In this document: in pieces, positions 40,396-52,438 of the stretch | Numbering within the stretch: position 1 is the stretch's first letter | Layout: every line of letters begins with the position of its first letter | Assembly (NCBI RefSeq): GCF_049243985.1 | Contig: NC_135370.1 | Span: 167,737,824 to 167,801,823 of the forward strand | DNA length: 64,000 nt | Direction: 5' to 3' | Source: Paroedura picta | Lineage: Eukaryota > Chordata > Lepidosauria > Squamata > Gekkonidae | Translations under genes and position numbers: made by a program | Notes under the pieces: generated by a model | The model's database searches: none | The model's input: only the letters and a program-made list of their open reading frames with translations | What the model was told of the DNA's origin: nothing

Positions 40396-41269
40396 GCCAT
40401 GGAGACCAGATCTTGCCTCTTGGGCAGCCTCTACTATGCCTGCTGGGAGGACATGCTGTTGCCCAGAGTATACTATATGATAGGATAGCCTGCAATTTCT
40501 TAGAAGATCCATTTTGTCCTTACAAGAATTTATTTTGAGAGAGAGCAAGCTGTCCTATTGTGTTTGCTCCTTCATGCATTTCCGTCTCTGGACACCATAA
40601 TTTTACCATCACTCTCAATTTAGGCCTGCACTATCGATTTGGACTTCAATCTATTTTTATTTTTATGGTCCCCGACTTAAACATCATTTTTAGGAGGGCT
40701 TTGAGCGAGCGTTACCTTACAGTCTTCTCCGTGCGTCTCTGTGGGAGGTTGGCCTGTTAACACAGACTCATATAGAAGTTAAAATCTAGCTTGGAATACT
40801 ATAAGCAAAATGCCTATATGCTTGTTACGTAAGTGACAGGCTGCTCTCCTTCCTCCTTAGGTGGGAATAATTAGTCATGACAAACTGCAAAGCCATGTGA
40901 GCCAGAATTCCAGCTCCGTAGAGAAAGGGATGTGGGGAGGCGAAGATAGGAACTGAGTGCTGGAGGGAAGCTAATTCTTCTTTTCATCGTAACAATTAAG
41001 CTTGAAAGAGGCTGGATTGCACAGTTGAATCAACTTTCTTTTCTCTACTTCTATATAGGTAAAGCATTAGGGTACAGATCTCTTTCCAGTGGTGTCTGCT
41101 TCATTCTTGAATAGGAAACTGGACCACCTGCTGTTCTCTTAACAAAGTTTTAACTTGGAGCAGATGGTGAAGCAACGAGAGAAAATCCATGATGAGGAAC
41201 TTGATGAGTGCCAGTCAATGGCTGGGAGGCCCCGAGAGGCTACCGGTCAACCTTGTTATCTGTCTAGTA
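40396..41269. other. Intronic sequence, nothing recognised
   Basis: Single-copy in appearance. No splice-flanked open segment resembling RCOR1 was found. Confidence 0.4.
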
Positions 41270-41407
41270 CAGGGGTAGTCAAACTGTGGCCCTCCAGATG
41301 TCCATGGACTACAATTCCCAGGAGCCCCCTGCCAGCGAATGCTGGCAGGGGGCTCCTGGGAATTGTAGTCCATGGACATCTGGAGGGCCGCAGTTTGACT
41401 ACCCCTG
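41270..41407. mobile_element. hAT-A palindromic MITE, best palindrome
   Basis: CAGGGGTAGTCAAACTG and its exact inverse at the right end. A perfect 8-bp duplication, GTCTAGTA, lies at 41262-41269 and 41408-41415. The two arms are nearly identical through 138 bp, so it is probably a young copy. Confidence 0.95.
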
Positions 41408-41415
41408 GTCTAGTA

Positions 41416-42177
41416 CATGGATCCCCATCGTGGTGCCTGGGGGTGCCCTGGCAAGTGCCAATACCTTTCCTGGCACTTGCCAAATGTTTTTAGAAAAGTG
41501 GGTGGGGGCAGATGGGGATTTTATCTGCCTATTTGAAATCAGATTGGTTGTGCAGATTTTTTTTTTTAATTCAGAAACAGCTGCTGCAACATTACTGGCT
41601 TTATTCTCTCTGACTCTTCTTTCTAAGTTCTAAAAAATGACTCCTCTGTGTATGTAGCTGTCTCAGTTCCCTTTTCGATTGTTGCACCCTCCACTCTGCA
41701 TCAGAATTCAAGGGTGCCCATCGGTTCAGAGAGAGCCCTGGTCTAGTATATTTTCACAATACACGTTCTACAAGGAGCTTGGGGGTGCGTTAACTTTGCC
41801 CTTCTCTCTCTCTTCTCTCTGTGGTCAACAGTAAAACTCTTCAACAGTTGCTTGAGGAGTATTGTACTGGTGAAATGTGCATATGTTTTGATCTGAAGAT
41901 CTTCATCCATGGAAGCAGTACTCAGTAAAGACAAGTCTTTCTATGCATTGACATTCAGTGTGGTCAATGCTTTAAATTAAATTGATTTTCCTAAGGACCC
42001 CAAGGGTTCCAGAGTGGGCAAAGCTCATCCTGAGCAAACAATTTTAAAAAACCAGACACAAAAGCAATATTGTATCAGGGCTACTTGATTTACACTGGCA
42101 TAACATTTGTGATATTTGACTCACTTCATTTATGATCTGCTGTTCTTACAAATAATTGAGGCACATTGCAACAATTA
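41416..42177. other. Intronic sequence, nothing recognised
   Basis: No exon or named repeat was recognised. Confidence 0.4.
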
Positions 42178-42405
42178 AGAAGTGCTGTTTTTTATACCCC
42201 GCTTTTCAGTGCCCGAAGGAGTCTCAAAGCGGCTTACAATCAACTTCCCTTCCTCTCCCCACAACAGACACTCTGTGAGGCAGGTGGGGCTGGGAGAGCT
42301 CTGATAGGGCTGCTCTGTCAGAACAACTCTTAACAGGACTGGGAGTTGCTCAAAGTTACCCATTTGACTGCACGTGGAGGAACGAGGAATCAAACCTGCC
42401 ACTCT
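42178..42405 (-). mobile_element. SINE-1, head partly lost
   Basis: The plus strand shows the tail TACCCCGCTTTTCAGTGCCC and body GTTACCCATTTGACTGCACG, then AATCAAACCTG (box B reversed) and CCACTCTTAA. Confidence 0.8.
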
Positions 42406-43279
42406 TAAAATCCATCAGTGCAATTAGAAACCATATAGGCAATTTCTAGATATTGAATCTTATTATAAAAATCTGTTGTTGAACAGTTCTGCTTAGCACA
42501 GTCTATTGGATAATAGTTGCAGTATCATATATGCCTGTGATAGACAGGTCACAGATACATACATATTCAATGAGACTCTTGTGCTCTGATGGTAATCGGC
42601 TAACTCTTTAGTGCTAAACTTGATTCCTATTTGCTGTGTGCCACTTGAAGTGCCTGGCGGGGAAATCTGGGCTTTTATCCCCTGGGATGGGGTGAGCAGT
42701 ATAAAACAACTCTCTCTTGTGCTTGGGGTCAGCAGCCCCTGCATGTGGGGAGCTAGGGCTGCCAAAGATCCTGAATATACCCCATTTATCATTCAAAGTC
42801 TGTCATCCTCCTTCCCTGTTCGTAAATCACCAGCTTGTGATCTGCAAGGCTTTGTGAATCTTCTGCTGTTTTATTGTCCAGTTCCGTTTCTGTCAGGACT
42901 ATAACTGTTTGTGGCGGGTTGATGCTGGTTTGTGTTGTCACTGTGGGTTACAGTTTCTGCTGACATCCCTCTGCTTAGTGTAACTGATACAGCAGCATTT
43001 GGGGGGGGACACTGGTGGATCTGTTCTTCAAACCAGGGGTTGGCCCCTGTTCTGTGTGAAATCATAACAAAATCCACATCTGAGCATGTACCTTTCAATC
43101 CATAGCTAAGCAATTGCACTTTCTCTCTGCATTTTTTAATTTATTTACAAAAGCTATGAGTCTACCTTTCCTCCAGAAATCTTGGACCCATATATTTACC
43201 CGACATCACTTTCAACTTAATAAAATATTATTTCAGTGGAAAAGGGGGTCCCACTTCAGAAGACACATCTTTCCAGTGG
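42406..43279. other. Intronic sequence, nothing recognised
   Basis: A G run is at about 43001-43009. No other structure was recognised. Confidence 0.4.
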
Positions 43280-43380
43280 ACGAACAACGTTTGAGTCCAA
43301 CGGCATCTTTTAAGAGCACCAAAGTTTTATTCAAGGTATAAGCTTTCACGTAAATGCACATTTCTTAAGATGCTTTGAAA
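43280..43380. repeat. Rep-E fragment
   Basis: AACGTTTGAGTCCAACGGCA, AGTTTTATTCAAGGTATAAG and CTTTCACGTAAATGCAC match Rep-E order. Confidence 0.6.
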
Positions 43381-45080
43381 TGGAAATTACCAGTCGATAC
43401 AGATAGGTGAGCAGCAAATTAGCATAAAGCAAAATAAAGGAGTTGAAAGGTGTTTCATGCAAGGGCCCAAACATTTCAGAATCAGAGATTGATGGGCCAG
43501 TGTACCCTTCTTAATACGGAATGCTGAGACGAATTAACGGAGACCCTATTATGCTCCATCTGTCTCCAGTGGACATAAGCCAGGGTACCTCTCTCGTCAG
43601 CACCCGTGAACCACTCCAAACAAGTACCCTTTCCCCTCCATTCTGTCTTTCATAGTAGCAGGACCAAGTTCCTGCAGAAAGTTCCGTGGCAAGTGAGCCC
43701 CTTCTGTGTCTCTTCTGCTTACAGCTTTAGGACTAAATCATTTCCTTTTCCAGCTGCAAAGCTTTGCACCTGTTGGAAATGTGCTGTTAAAAGCTTTTAT
43801 TGGCATGCCATTTGCATTCTGTAGGCAGTTGTGGGAAGCTACTTCTGAGTTCCTTGTATGTGCATGCTGGGGTGTGTGTGTGTGGAGATACAGGCAGAGG
43901 TGAGTTTCCGACGGAAAGCAACCCGGTAGCGTTATTCATACTACTAGTCCCGGCACATTTCCCTATTTTCTCTTGCATTAAATGTGGCCCTCCTGGGACC
44001 CTCCAGCTGATTGTGTGTGGCTGCTAACTTCGCTGTTGGTGACAGTAGCCATGGAAACGCCAGTGGGAAGATGGGAGTTTATAACTCCCTACTTGTTGCT
44101 ATGGAGGCCTTACCTCAGTGTGGGTATTTCAGTGGCTTAATGATCTAAAAGCAACTTCTGATACTTTATCTGAACGTGAAAGGTAGGGAAGGATCTTTCA
44201 TCCTGCCTTCCCAGTTCCTAAATATTTTGGGGAGCAGAGAGTTTTACCACCCAATTATAAGATTCAGAGGTTAAAGAAGAGATAAACACAAATGAGTACC
44301 TCAATGGTTTAATGGGAATAGTAGTGATTGGGGGGGGGGGGAACGACTCATGACTGAAAATGGATTTATAGACCACATTAAAGGCAGAACTTATTTGTAC
44401 AGCACTTGAGAATTAACTGTGTTTCAACTGATGACTCGTGGGGCAATAATAGGAAATGTGGTTTGCACAGAGCAATCCCCCCCCCCCTCCTCCCTGGCTA
44501 ATGCTTGCTAGTGATTTCTACCATGGAGCTACTGCCAGGTTCATTTTGTAAGCTGTAAAAGGTGGATGAGGGGATGTAAATATTTTCAGATAATACCGGA
44601 GCCTGATGGTTGATTCATGTTGGTCCTTTCTGCATTGCGTTGATTCTCGGGAAAGGTTGCATGCAAGTTTCACAATGCCCAAGTGAATCGACACAGCGTT
44701 GTTGTTCAGTTCCCTGGAGAAAACCTGCCTGGCATGAAGCAGCAGTGAAGAAGAGATGAGTTTTGAAACACTTTTGGAGGATTTTTGGATCTGATTTGGT
44801 TGTGGCCGGAAGACCATACACTTCTGTGCATCCCAAGGGAAACGGTATTCAGAGGGCAGTGGATTTGATTCTCTGGTTCAGGATGTCCCCTATCTTCCTG
44901 AATTCTTGCAGAATGGAATGACAGTCTTTTCCCCTTCCAGTATTGGCTGTACATGGTGTGAAATTGGAAGTATTGTTGGGATAAAACCAGGAGAAAGAGT
45001 GTAAGAAGGAAGGGATCCCAAATTGTCCAGTACAACCTGCCTTCTGAAGTAGAATCTTGTGTGTCATGTATTGCTTCCAT
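43381..45080. other. Intronic low-repeat stretch
   Basis: One of the longest parts of the intron without recognised mobile elements. It contains the paired RFX-like sites at 44045-44108 and G or C runs at about 44331-44341 and 44478-44487. Confidence 0.5.
44045..44108. promoter_or_regulatory. Paired RFX X-box-like sites
   Basis: GTAGCCATGGAAAC at 44045-44058 and GTTGCTATGGAGGC at 44095-44108 both resemble RFX half-sites. They lie 50 bp apart, same strand, in repeat-free intron. Enhancer function is inferred only. Confidence 0.35.
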
Positions 45081-45091
45081 ATAGAAAGCCT

Positions 45092-45404
45092 GTTGTTGTT
45101 GTTAGGTGCAAAGTTGTGTCCGACCCATCGCTACCCCATGGACAATGATCCTCCATGCCTTCCTGTCTTCTACCATTCCCCGGAGTCCATTTAAGTTTGC
45201 ACCGACTGCTTCAGTGACTCCATCCAGCCACCTCATTCTCTGTCGTCCCCTTCTTCTTTTGCCCTCAATCGCTCCCGGCATTAGGCTCTTTTTCAGGGAG
45301 TCCTTCCTTCTCATGAGGTGGCCAAAGTATTTGAGTTTCATCTTCAGGATCTGGCCTTCTAAGGAGCAGTCAGATCCTGAAGATGAAACTCAAATACTTT
45401 GGAA
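45092..45404 (-). mobile_element. BovB (RTE) LINE, 3' end with 5' inversion
   Basis: The minus strand encodes MKLKYFGHLMRRKDSLKKSL and RRRGRQRMRWLDGVTEAVG up to the GTTGTTGTTAGGTGC end. At 45372-45402 the sequence of 45322-45352 reappears inverted. A perfect 11-bp duplication, ATAGAAAGCCT, flanks the whole (45081-45091 and 45405-45415). Confidence 0.95.
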
Positions 45405-45415
45405 ATAGAAAGCCT

Positions 45416-46554
45416 AGAACTATCTAAACCCAGTGGGCTTCCGCCCCGGGTTGGAATCCTTATGTGGATTGCAGAAGACCACCTATTGTGTTACGACTCC
45501 ATATTTAGCTGCCTGTTTAGAATGGCTCACCGCTAATATGCATGTGTAGAGAGCAATGACTCCATATTTCCTTCTTCTGTTTGCATGCATGCCAAGAAGA
45601 GCAGAGGAATGGTACGTTTGAGTTGGAAAAGATTTATTTTGGACACAGGAAGACTCAGAGAGTGTGGTGTCATGTGACTTTCTTGCTATGCGCTTGCAGC
45701 TTGTTGGCTTCCATGCTGAGTCCTGAAGCTAAAGTTTATTCCAGGTAGACGTGTGATGGCCTGGAGAGAAAAATTCAAGGAACTTAAAAAAAAAAAATCA
45801 CAGTTCCTATCCTCACCCCACAAAGGACTGTTCAGTTTTTTTTCCAATAGAAAAATTGGATTTGTTTAGAACTCTACAAGAAAAAAATACTCCTTTTTCA
45901 AACCAAGTGAAATCCTTTTAAAGACACTGTAGTACGAAGATTCTTCGTGTGAGACGATCTACAGTGTGAGATAATTTACCTGCATATTGTAGACATGCAT
46001 GTTGTCAAAGATGTATCCATTCTTCAAGTATGACTAATGTCTGCAAATAATGCTTATGAGTTCAGGGCTTTCAGTGGTATAAAATTTATGATGCTCTTCA
46101 GCTATGCTGTCAGTCCTGTAGGGTCTAATTGAGGCTGTTTCTGATCAAATAATACTTTTGTTTAGTACAAATTTTTTATTTTTGACCTCTATTCTTTCCT
46201 ACCTCTCGGCAAAAAGAAAGAAATAAACTATGGTTTACTATGGTGGGATGCTGCAATTAGCATCTTTCTCTCTTACATGAGCATGGGTGGTATAGTTAGT
46301 TATCCTTGCAGAAAACTAAGGGTCTTATGCTTCTAAATTCTGTAAATGTGCCAAATAGTAAAAATTTTGCACAGGGTTATTGATTATGCATTTTCTGCTG
46401 TTAAAGCAATAAAACAAACTTAAGAAAGAGGCAGTATTGCATATATTTCAATTCCACCCCCAACCCCCCAATTTAATTTCTTTAATGGGAATAAACAACT
46501 CACGGTTCAGAGACTCTGGAAACTTTTACATCCAAACAAAGCTGAAAATCACTG
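45416..46554. other. Intronic sequence, nothing recognised
   Basis: AT-rich, with A runs and no recognised exon or repeat. Confidence 0.4.
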
Positions 46555-46985
46555 AGAAATCAATCTATTTATGTTTCGATTTTTATATCGCCCCTCTTGG
46601 ACTAGCTGTTTCACGGCAGTGTACAACAAGATCTGACATTGATTACAAGATAAAAATGGTAACGTATTACAATAAAATTTTAAATCAGCAACGATAATTA
46701 TTGAGTTCTGGCCTGCCGGTGATACAGAAATGTAAGGAGGCGGAAAGGGGGGAGGGAGGCCTGATCAGTTGTTTTGATATACTTTCTGCTAGCCTCAACC
46801 ATTAACTTGGGGTAAGAGCTCCATCTTGAATGCCTTGCAGAACTTTGTAAGCTCCATCAGAGCTCTGATCTTCCCTGGGAACTCATTCCACCTGCTGGAG
46901 CCAGGGCTGGAGCCAGGGCTTAAAAGGCTCTGGTGGAGGCCAAGTGTATTCCTTGAGGCCAGGGGCCATCAGTCAGTTGGTGTTG
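46555..46985 (-). mobile_element. L2-like LINE, 3' end, minus strand, old
   Basis: The left part (ATTTTTATATCGCCCCTCTT) resembles the reversed 3' UTR. The right part has AAGAGCTCCATCTTGAATGC and GGAACTCATTCCACCTGCTG, the reverse of the WNELP-coding block. It is more diverged than the 32.1 kb copy. Confidence 0.65.
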
Positions 46986-49335
46986 GCTGACCAGATTTAC
47001 ACAAATATACATTTTTGCATTCTTGCTCAAAATTAAAGGAGCAATTCAGTGTGACGCATAATGCCTACACTGATGGGCAGTGGCTCTTTGATAGTTTTTG
47101 GCAGGGTGATTCTCAAGCCTTGCTGCCTGAATTAGGGTGCTGGGGAGTGACTCTGGAACTGCCTACACACAAAAGATGTCCTCTCTTCACTGCTGCCTCT
47201 AACTTTGTGCCCCTCTCTCATAGACAAGCAGAAGCTGGTGTGCTCAGATGCGGATGTCTCCAGCAATGTGGAATACAGAGTGACTGTATTCCATGGAACG
47301 CTGCTTGGTTTGATTACCTCTTGCTCTGCTGTGTGAACACAAGTTTCTTGGCCTAGAGATGTTCCTGAAATTAGCACCAGGTTGCTGTAGCATAGCGGCA
47401 GAGACCTGGAATGCAAAGCATTAGTGTTTTTGCAAACCAGTTTTCAGTGGCTTGTTTGGGCGTTGGCCAAGATGCCTTGTCAACAACCTGAGTAGAAAAG
47501 CTGTTCTCTCCGTTGTTTGGAAATTGGGAAAGGATTTGAATCCACAGTCGTCCCTTGAAGAAGGAAGTACAAGCAATACTTGGCTTGCTTGGCAAACCGT
47601 CTCTTGCGCTGAATTGGAAGTCGGTGATTAATTTCAGATCACACGAATGGAGGATTAAATACACTTAGCACTTGTTCACTTAGCACTAAACTGTGGTTAT
47701 ATCTCAACCAATAATTTTAACACCTGCTATTTTTTATGAATGAACCAGAGCAAAAATACAAATATGGGCTTTTTTTTTAGATCAAATAATGTTTTGATCT
47801 CAAAAATTATATTGAAATATTGTACCACAGTTACGCACCAACTAATCAATATGGAAAATTAATTTCCATCTCGTGAAAAAAAAAATCCCCATTCCGCTTC
47901 GTTTTTGATTCTGGGAAGTTTTGGTCATTTTCATTCGCAGGTATGAGATAGTATTTAGTGACCTTGTATTTATAAAAAGAGTGTAAACCAACCCAGTTGT
48001 TTCCAAGGAGATATCAGTTCTGTAATGCAACAGGCAAAGGGGTATACCTCTGGTTAGATTCCTAGATAACGTGAATGCACCGTTTAGCTACAAACTGCTA
48101 TATTTAAATTGCCGTACATACTGATTTACATGCACGGTTGGACAGGAGATATATTAAGGAACTGGAATGTTGATTTAAAACCACCATTTTCCTGATTGGT
48201 TTAGTTATTCCATCCTAGTTACGTGCTTCTCAGTCGAGTAGCATTTGAATAAGTATTCTAATTCTTCTCTCTTCACCCTATTCCTGTAAGATCAAGTACC
48301 TTCTTCAATAAAACAAATCAGTTTTCTTTCTCCTTATCTCAGTCTGTTTAGGAAATTTAATATGGGAGTGACTAATTTAGAAAACATTTCTCAAAAATAA
48401 GAGGGTTTCCCCCTCTTTTTACCTTCCATATAATATGGCTATTTAAGGAAGATGTTTAAAAGTGAGTGCATTAGACTTGCCTTACAAGAGAAGAACCCTG
48501 GGTCACCTTGAAGACTTTAAGGTCATAGTGGAATCACCTCAGTATTTTGATGTTCTTCAACATCTCACTGAAATTTGATCTGCTGCAACTCAAGTCTGGC
48601 TTTGAACCAAGCACCGAGAGGAAAAAATATACCAAATTGCTAGGACTCAGGTTTAGTAGAGTTGGTTTAGATTGGTAAAGAAAAGCGATAATACTAGCCA
48701 TTTTGGTTTTACATTAAAAACATATGATTTTGTTGAAGTGCAGTGTGGAATGCACGCAAGTGGTGGTATTTAAAAAATGCTTTCAACCGTTTTCTCGCTA
48801 GCTCTCTGTCTTTCTGAAGCTCTGTTGAGGGAGTGTTTATACTGTGGGAATCTTGAGCTGGGACACCGGGGACTAGGGGATTATACATGGGGAAAAGCCA
48901 AGTTATTCTCTCCTCCAAATTGAAACGAGGGTTGTTCATTCCATACATTGGCTGGGTTGGGGAGTGTTGGGGAGACTGCTATTTCTGGGTTCCCTTATAA
49001 GTCACTTTTCAAAAAACACGGAGGCCAAGTCTGTTGGGGCTGAGTTGATTGCTGCAAGACTGCATTCATTGATGACTTATTTATTTATTCAGTGTCCTCC
49101 TCTGCCATTTGGTTTGAAGTTTTCAAAGTGACATCTAGTGTGTGTGTGTGTGTGGCGGGGGGGAGTATATCATTATCAAATGTTTGGGTTGTGTAGGATT
49201 GCAACAAAACAATGGGTTTATTTTGAAATGTTCTTTTTTCATTCACTTAAGCTGGAAATTGCTGAAAGGGGCAAAACTCAAAGGATCTTCTCATAAGGCT
49301 ACAATATTTCCATAAGTTATATATTACCCCTTGTA
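46986..49335. other. Longest repeat-poor stretch of the intron
   Basis: About 2.3 kb without a recognised mobile element. A (GT)n tract at 49139-49154 leads into CGGGGGGGAG. The rest is AT-rich. Nothing coding was recognised; it could hold conserved regulatory DNA but I cannot show that. Confidence 0.45.
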
Positions 49336-50034
49336 GGTAACACTGTGTGTGAACGAGACCTTGGGGTACTTGTGGATTGTAAACTAAACATGAGCAGGCA
49401 GTGTGATGCAGCGGTAAAAAAGGCGAATGCCATTTTGGGCTGTATCAACAGGGACATCACATCAAAATCACAAGATGTCATAGTCCCATTGTATACGGCA
49501 CTGGTCAGACCACACCTGGAGTACTGTGTGCAGTTCTGGAGGCCTCACTTCAAGAAGGACGTAGATAAAATTGAAAGGGTACAGAGGAGAGCGACGAAGA
49601 TGATCTGGGGCCAAGGGACCAAGCCCTATGAAGATAGGTTGAGGGACTTGGGAATGTTCAGCCTGGAGAAAAGGAGGTTGAGAGGGGACATGATAGCCCT
49701 CTTTAAGTATTTGAAAGGTTGTCACTTGGAGGAGGGCAGGATGCTGTTTCCGTTGGCTGCAGAGGAGAGGACACGCAGTAATGGGTTTAAACTACAAGTA
49801 CAATGATATAGGCTAGATATCAGGAAAAAATTTTTCACAGTCAGAGTAGTTCAGCAGTGGAATAGGCTGCCTAAGGAGGTGGTGAGCTCCCCCTCACTGG
49901 CAGTCTTCAAGCAAAGTTTGGATACACACTTTTCTTGGATGCTTTAGGATGCTTTGGGCTGATCCTGCGTTGAGCAGGGGGTTGGACTAGATGGCCTGTG
50001 TGGCCCCTTCCAACTCTATGATTCTATGATTCTA
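49336..50034 (+). mobile_element. CR1 LINE, 3' end, near-open frame
   Basis: It encodes the CR1 reverse-transcriptase C-terminal region: CERDLGVLVDCKLNMSRQCD, CINRDITSKSQDVIVPLYTA, VRPHLEYCVQFWRPHFKKDV and FSLEKRRLRGDMIALFKYLK. One TGA stop at 49804-49806 interrupts the frame; after it [20 protein letters not shown] continues in the same frame. The 3' UTR has GGGGGTTGGACTAGATGGCC and CTCTATGATTCTATGATTCT. It is the longest CR1 piece here. Confidence 0.95.
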
Positions 50035-50795
50035 CCCCACCTGCAAAGGCCTTCTGGGTCCAATTGGCAGCCTTCTGCCATTGAAAGACAGTCAAAGAGC
50101 AGACTGGAATGATAAAGGAATATTTCTTCCCGTTAGATACTGATGGAGTGGCTTAGAATTGGAGGATGTCACTATTTGAAAGGCTATCCATCCTTTTCCT
50201 TGTCTCTCTATCAGTATGCTTCCAAAGCAGCAGGTAAGTCCCGTCACTGGCAGTTTCTGGGTAATGCTGACATTCAGGATTACACACAGGCCTAGTATTT
50301 TCTCCCTGGACACTGAGAACCGAGGTGAGTCTCCCACTGTGTTGCCAGTGTGGCTGTGTTATCAGCCTTGCTGTTTTGGGCTGGATGAGTAAGGATGAGT
50401 GACTTCTTGACAGGGCCCCCAACTGGGTGAGTGAGCAGATGGATAGGTGGGGGGTTTGCGTCCTGGAAACCGCTTAATTAAGCTTCAATTAGTAGGTCAG
50501 CTAGACTGCCTCTGGCCTGACACTTATAGGTATGAAACCAGGCCCCAAATTTATATCACATCTCCTGATCCAGGCTTTTTTTTGCTTCTTATATTGTATT
50601 TCGTACCACAAGTCCTGTAGCCTGGAGAGCTGCAAATCACCTCACCAAACCTACGCTCTTTTAACATTTTGTCGTACGAGGTTCGCTGTTAGTTTTAGGC
50701 GTGTGCAATAAAGTGGATTTTTTGTTTTTAGTGTGTCTGCTTTGATGTGTACACAGGATTCCTTAACTCTGTACCAATGAGCACATTGGTTATGA
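50035..50795. other. Intronic sequence, nothing recognised
   Basis: No exon or named repeat was recognised. Confidence 0.4.
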
Positions 50796-50803
50796 ATCCA
50801 GAC

Positions 50804-50937
50804 CAGGAATAGTCAAACTGCGGCCCTCCAGATGTCCATGGACTCCAATTCCCAGGAGCCCCTGCCAGCATGCTGGCAGGGGCTCCTGGGAATTGGAGTC
50901 CATGGACATCTGGAGGGCCGCAGTTTGACTACCCCTG
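50804..50937. mobile_element. hAT-A palindromic MITE, complete
   Basis: Starts CAGGAATAGTCAAACTG and ends TTTGACTACCCCTG, with perfect 8-bp duplication ATCCAGAC (50796-50803, 50938-50945). Both arms carry ACTCCAATTCCCAGGAGCCC, one base from the usual ACTACAATTCCC. Confidence 0.93.
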
Positions 50938-50945
50938 ATCCAGAC

Positions 50946-51880
50946 TCCTTTGTCTGGGATCCTAAAGGGAGCCTAAGTGAAGGATCTGAATAATACAAGA
51001 ATTACATGTGACAACCCAAATAAGTGAGTGTGACTAGTCATTCCTTTCAGTTACCAGAGCTGGGAGGTGCATTGTGCTTCAGAGTTAGAACATTCCTTGT
51101 TTCAACAGTTCTGCCTTCAGTATAGTAACTAAACAGCTTGAACAGGCAGCCCAGTTACCATATCTGGGGACACCCAAACGCGTCCTGTCAAAATCAACAG
51201 TGACTGCCCCCACTGGATTCCCTGCCTAGTCTAGGATCCCTTTGATCGCTTCTTTTTCAAAACCCCAACTACCAGTTGGTTGATGACAGTTAAACTGCCA
51301 CAGTTTTTTAAATTCTCACTTCAGCATTCCGTTCAGTATTTTAAATCTGATTGGTCGTTGCTGAACAGGGAGAAAAGAGGGCTCCATCTCAGTGACCAGT
51401 CCTGGTCTAGGTTGGTGCTGTGGTGAGCACTGGAAATATCGGACAACTAAAATCCTCTGGTTATTCCGGGTTTAGGTGGGCAAGGAAAGGGGGAACTTTG
51501 GGAGTTCAAATCTCACCTTTTGGTTATCCTGTCCTGAGAATTAGGTAGGATCAGTTTTGCGGTTCTGCTATGGAGCCCTAAAATTGGTAATCCAAACTTT
51601 GCTGTGATTTGTGGAAAGCTTTTAGCTCTCTCAAGTACATTTGCTTCCAAAAAGGCATTCCAGGCTATGGAAAAAGGGATAAAAACCTGTCCGCCTGGAT
51701 CGGCTCTTGGTGCCAGGAAGGGAAATCTGTGTTCAAGGCCTAAAGTCTGGACCTTCTTTGTCACGCCTTTGTCTTGTATCAGTTCCAAAGGAGAGGAATG
51801 TAGAGGTTTCTGTATACCTTTATTTTGTTTAGCTTTCTTCTGTTTTTGTAGAGTTTTCCTAATTACTTGTGCTTCATAGA
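50946..51880. other. Intronic sequence, nothing recognised
   Basis: The 91-codon frame at 51604-51879 has no recognised family. Confidence 0.4.
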
Positions 51881-52438
51881 AGAAGGAGAGTTGGTTCTTA
51901 TATGCCGCTTTTCTCTACGCGAAGGAGTCTCAAAGCGGCTTACATTCTCCTTCCCTTCCTCTCCCCGCAACAGACACCCTGTGAGGGAGTTGAAGCTGAG
52001 AGAGCCTTGATATTGCTGAAGAAGAAGAAGAGTTGGTTCTTACATGCCACTTTTCTCTACCAGAAGGAGGCTCAAAGCAGCTTACATTTGCCTTCCCTTC
52101 CTCTCCCCGCAACGGACACCCTGTGAGGGAGTTGAAGCTGAGAGAGCCTTGATATTGCTGAAGAAGAAGAAGAGTTGGTTCTTACATGCCACTTTTCTCT
52201 ACCAGAAGGAGGCTCAAAGCAGCTTACATTTGCCTTCCCTTTCCTCTCCCCACAACAGATGCCCTGTGAGGTGGGTGAGGCTGAGAGAGCCCTGATATTC
52301 CTGCCCGGTCAGAACAGCTTTATCAGTGCTGTGGCCAACCCAAGGTCACCCAGCTGGTTTCCTGTGCGGAAGCGCAGAATCGAACCAGCTTGTCAGATAA
52401 GTCAGCGTTTCTAACCACTACACCAAACTGGCTAGTAT
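51881..52438 (-). mobile_element. SINE-1 with three tandem tails
   Basis: AGTTGGTTCTTA recurs at exactly 142-bp spacing (51889, 52031, 52173). The first two units are tails only. The third runs on into body and head (CAAGGTCACCCAGCTGG; GTTTCTAACCACTACACCAA). Units two and three are almost identical; unit one differs more. Confidence 0.93.
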
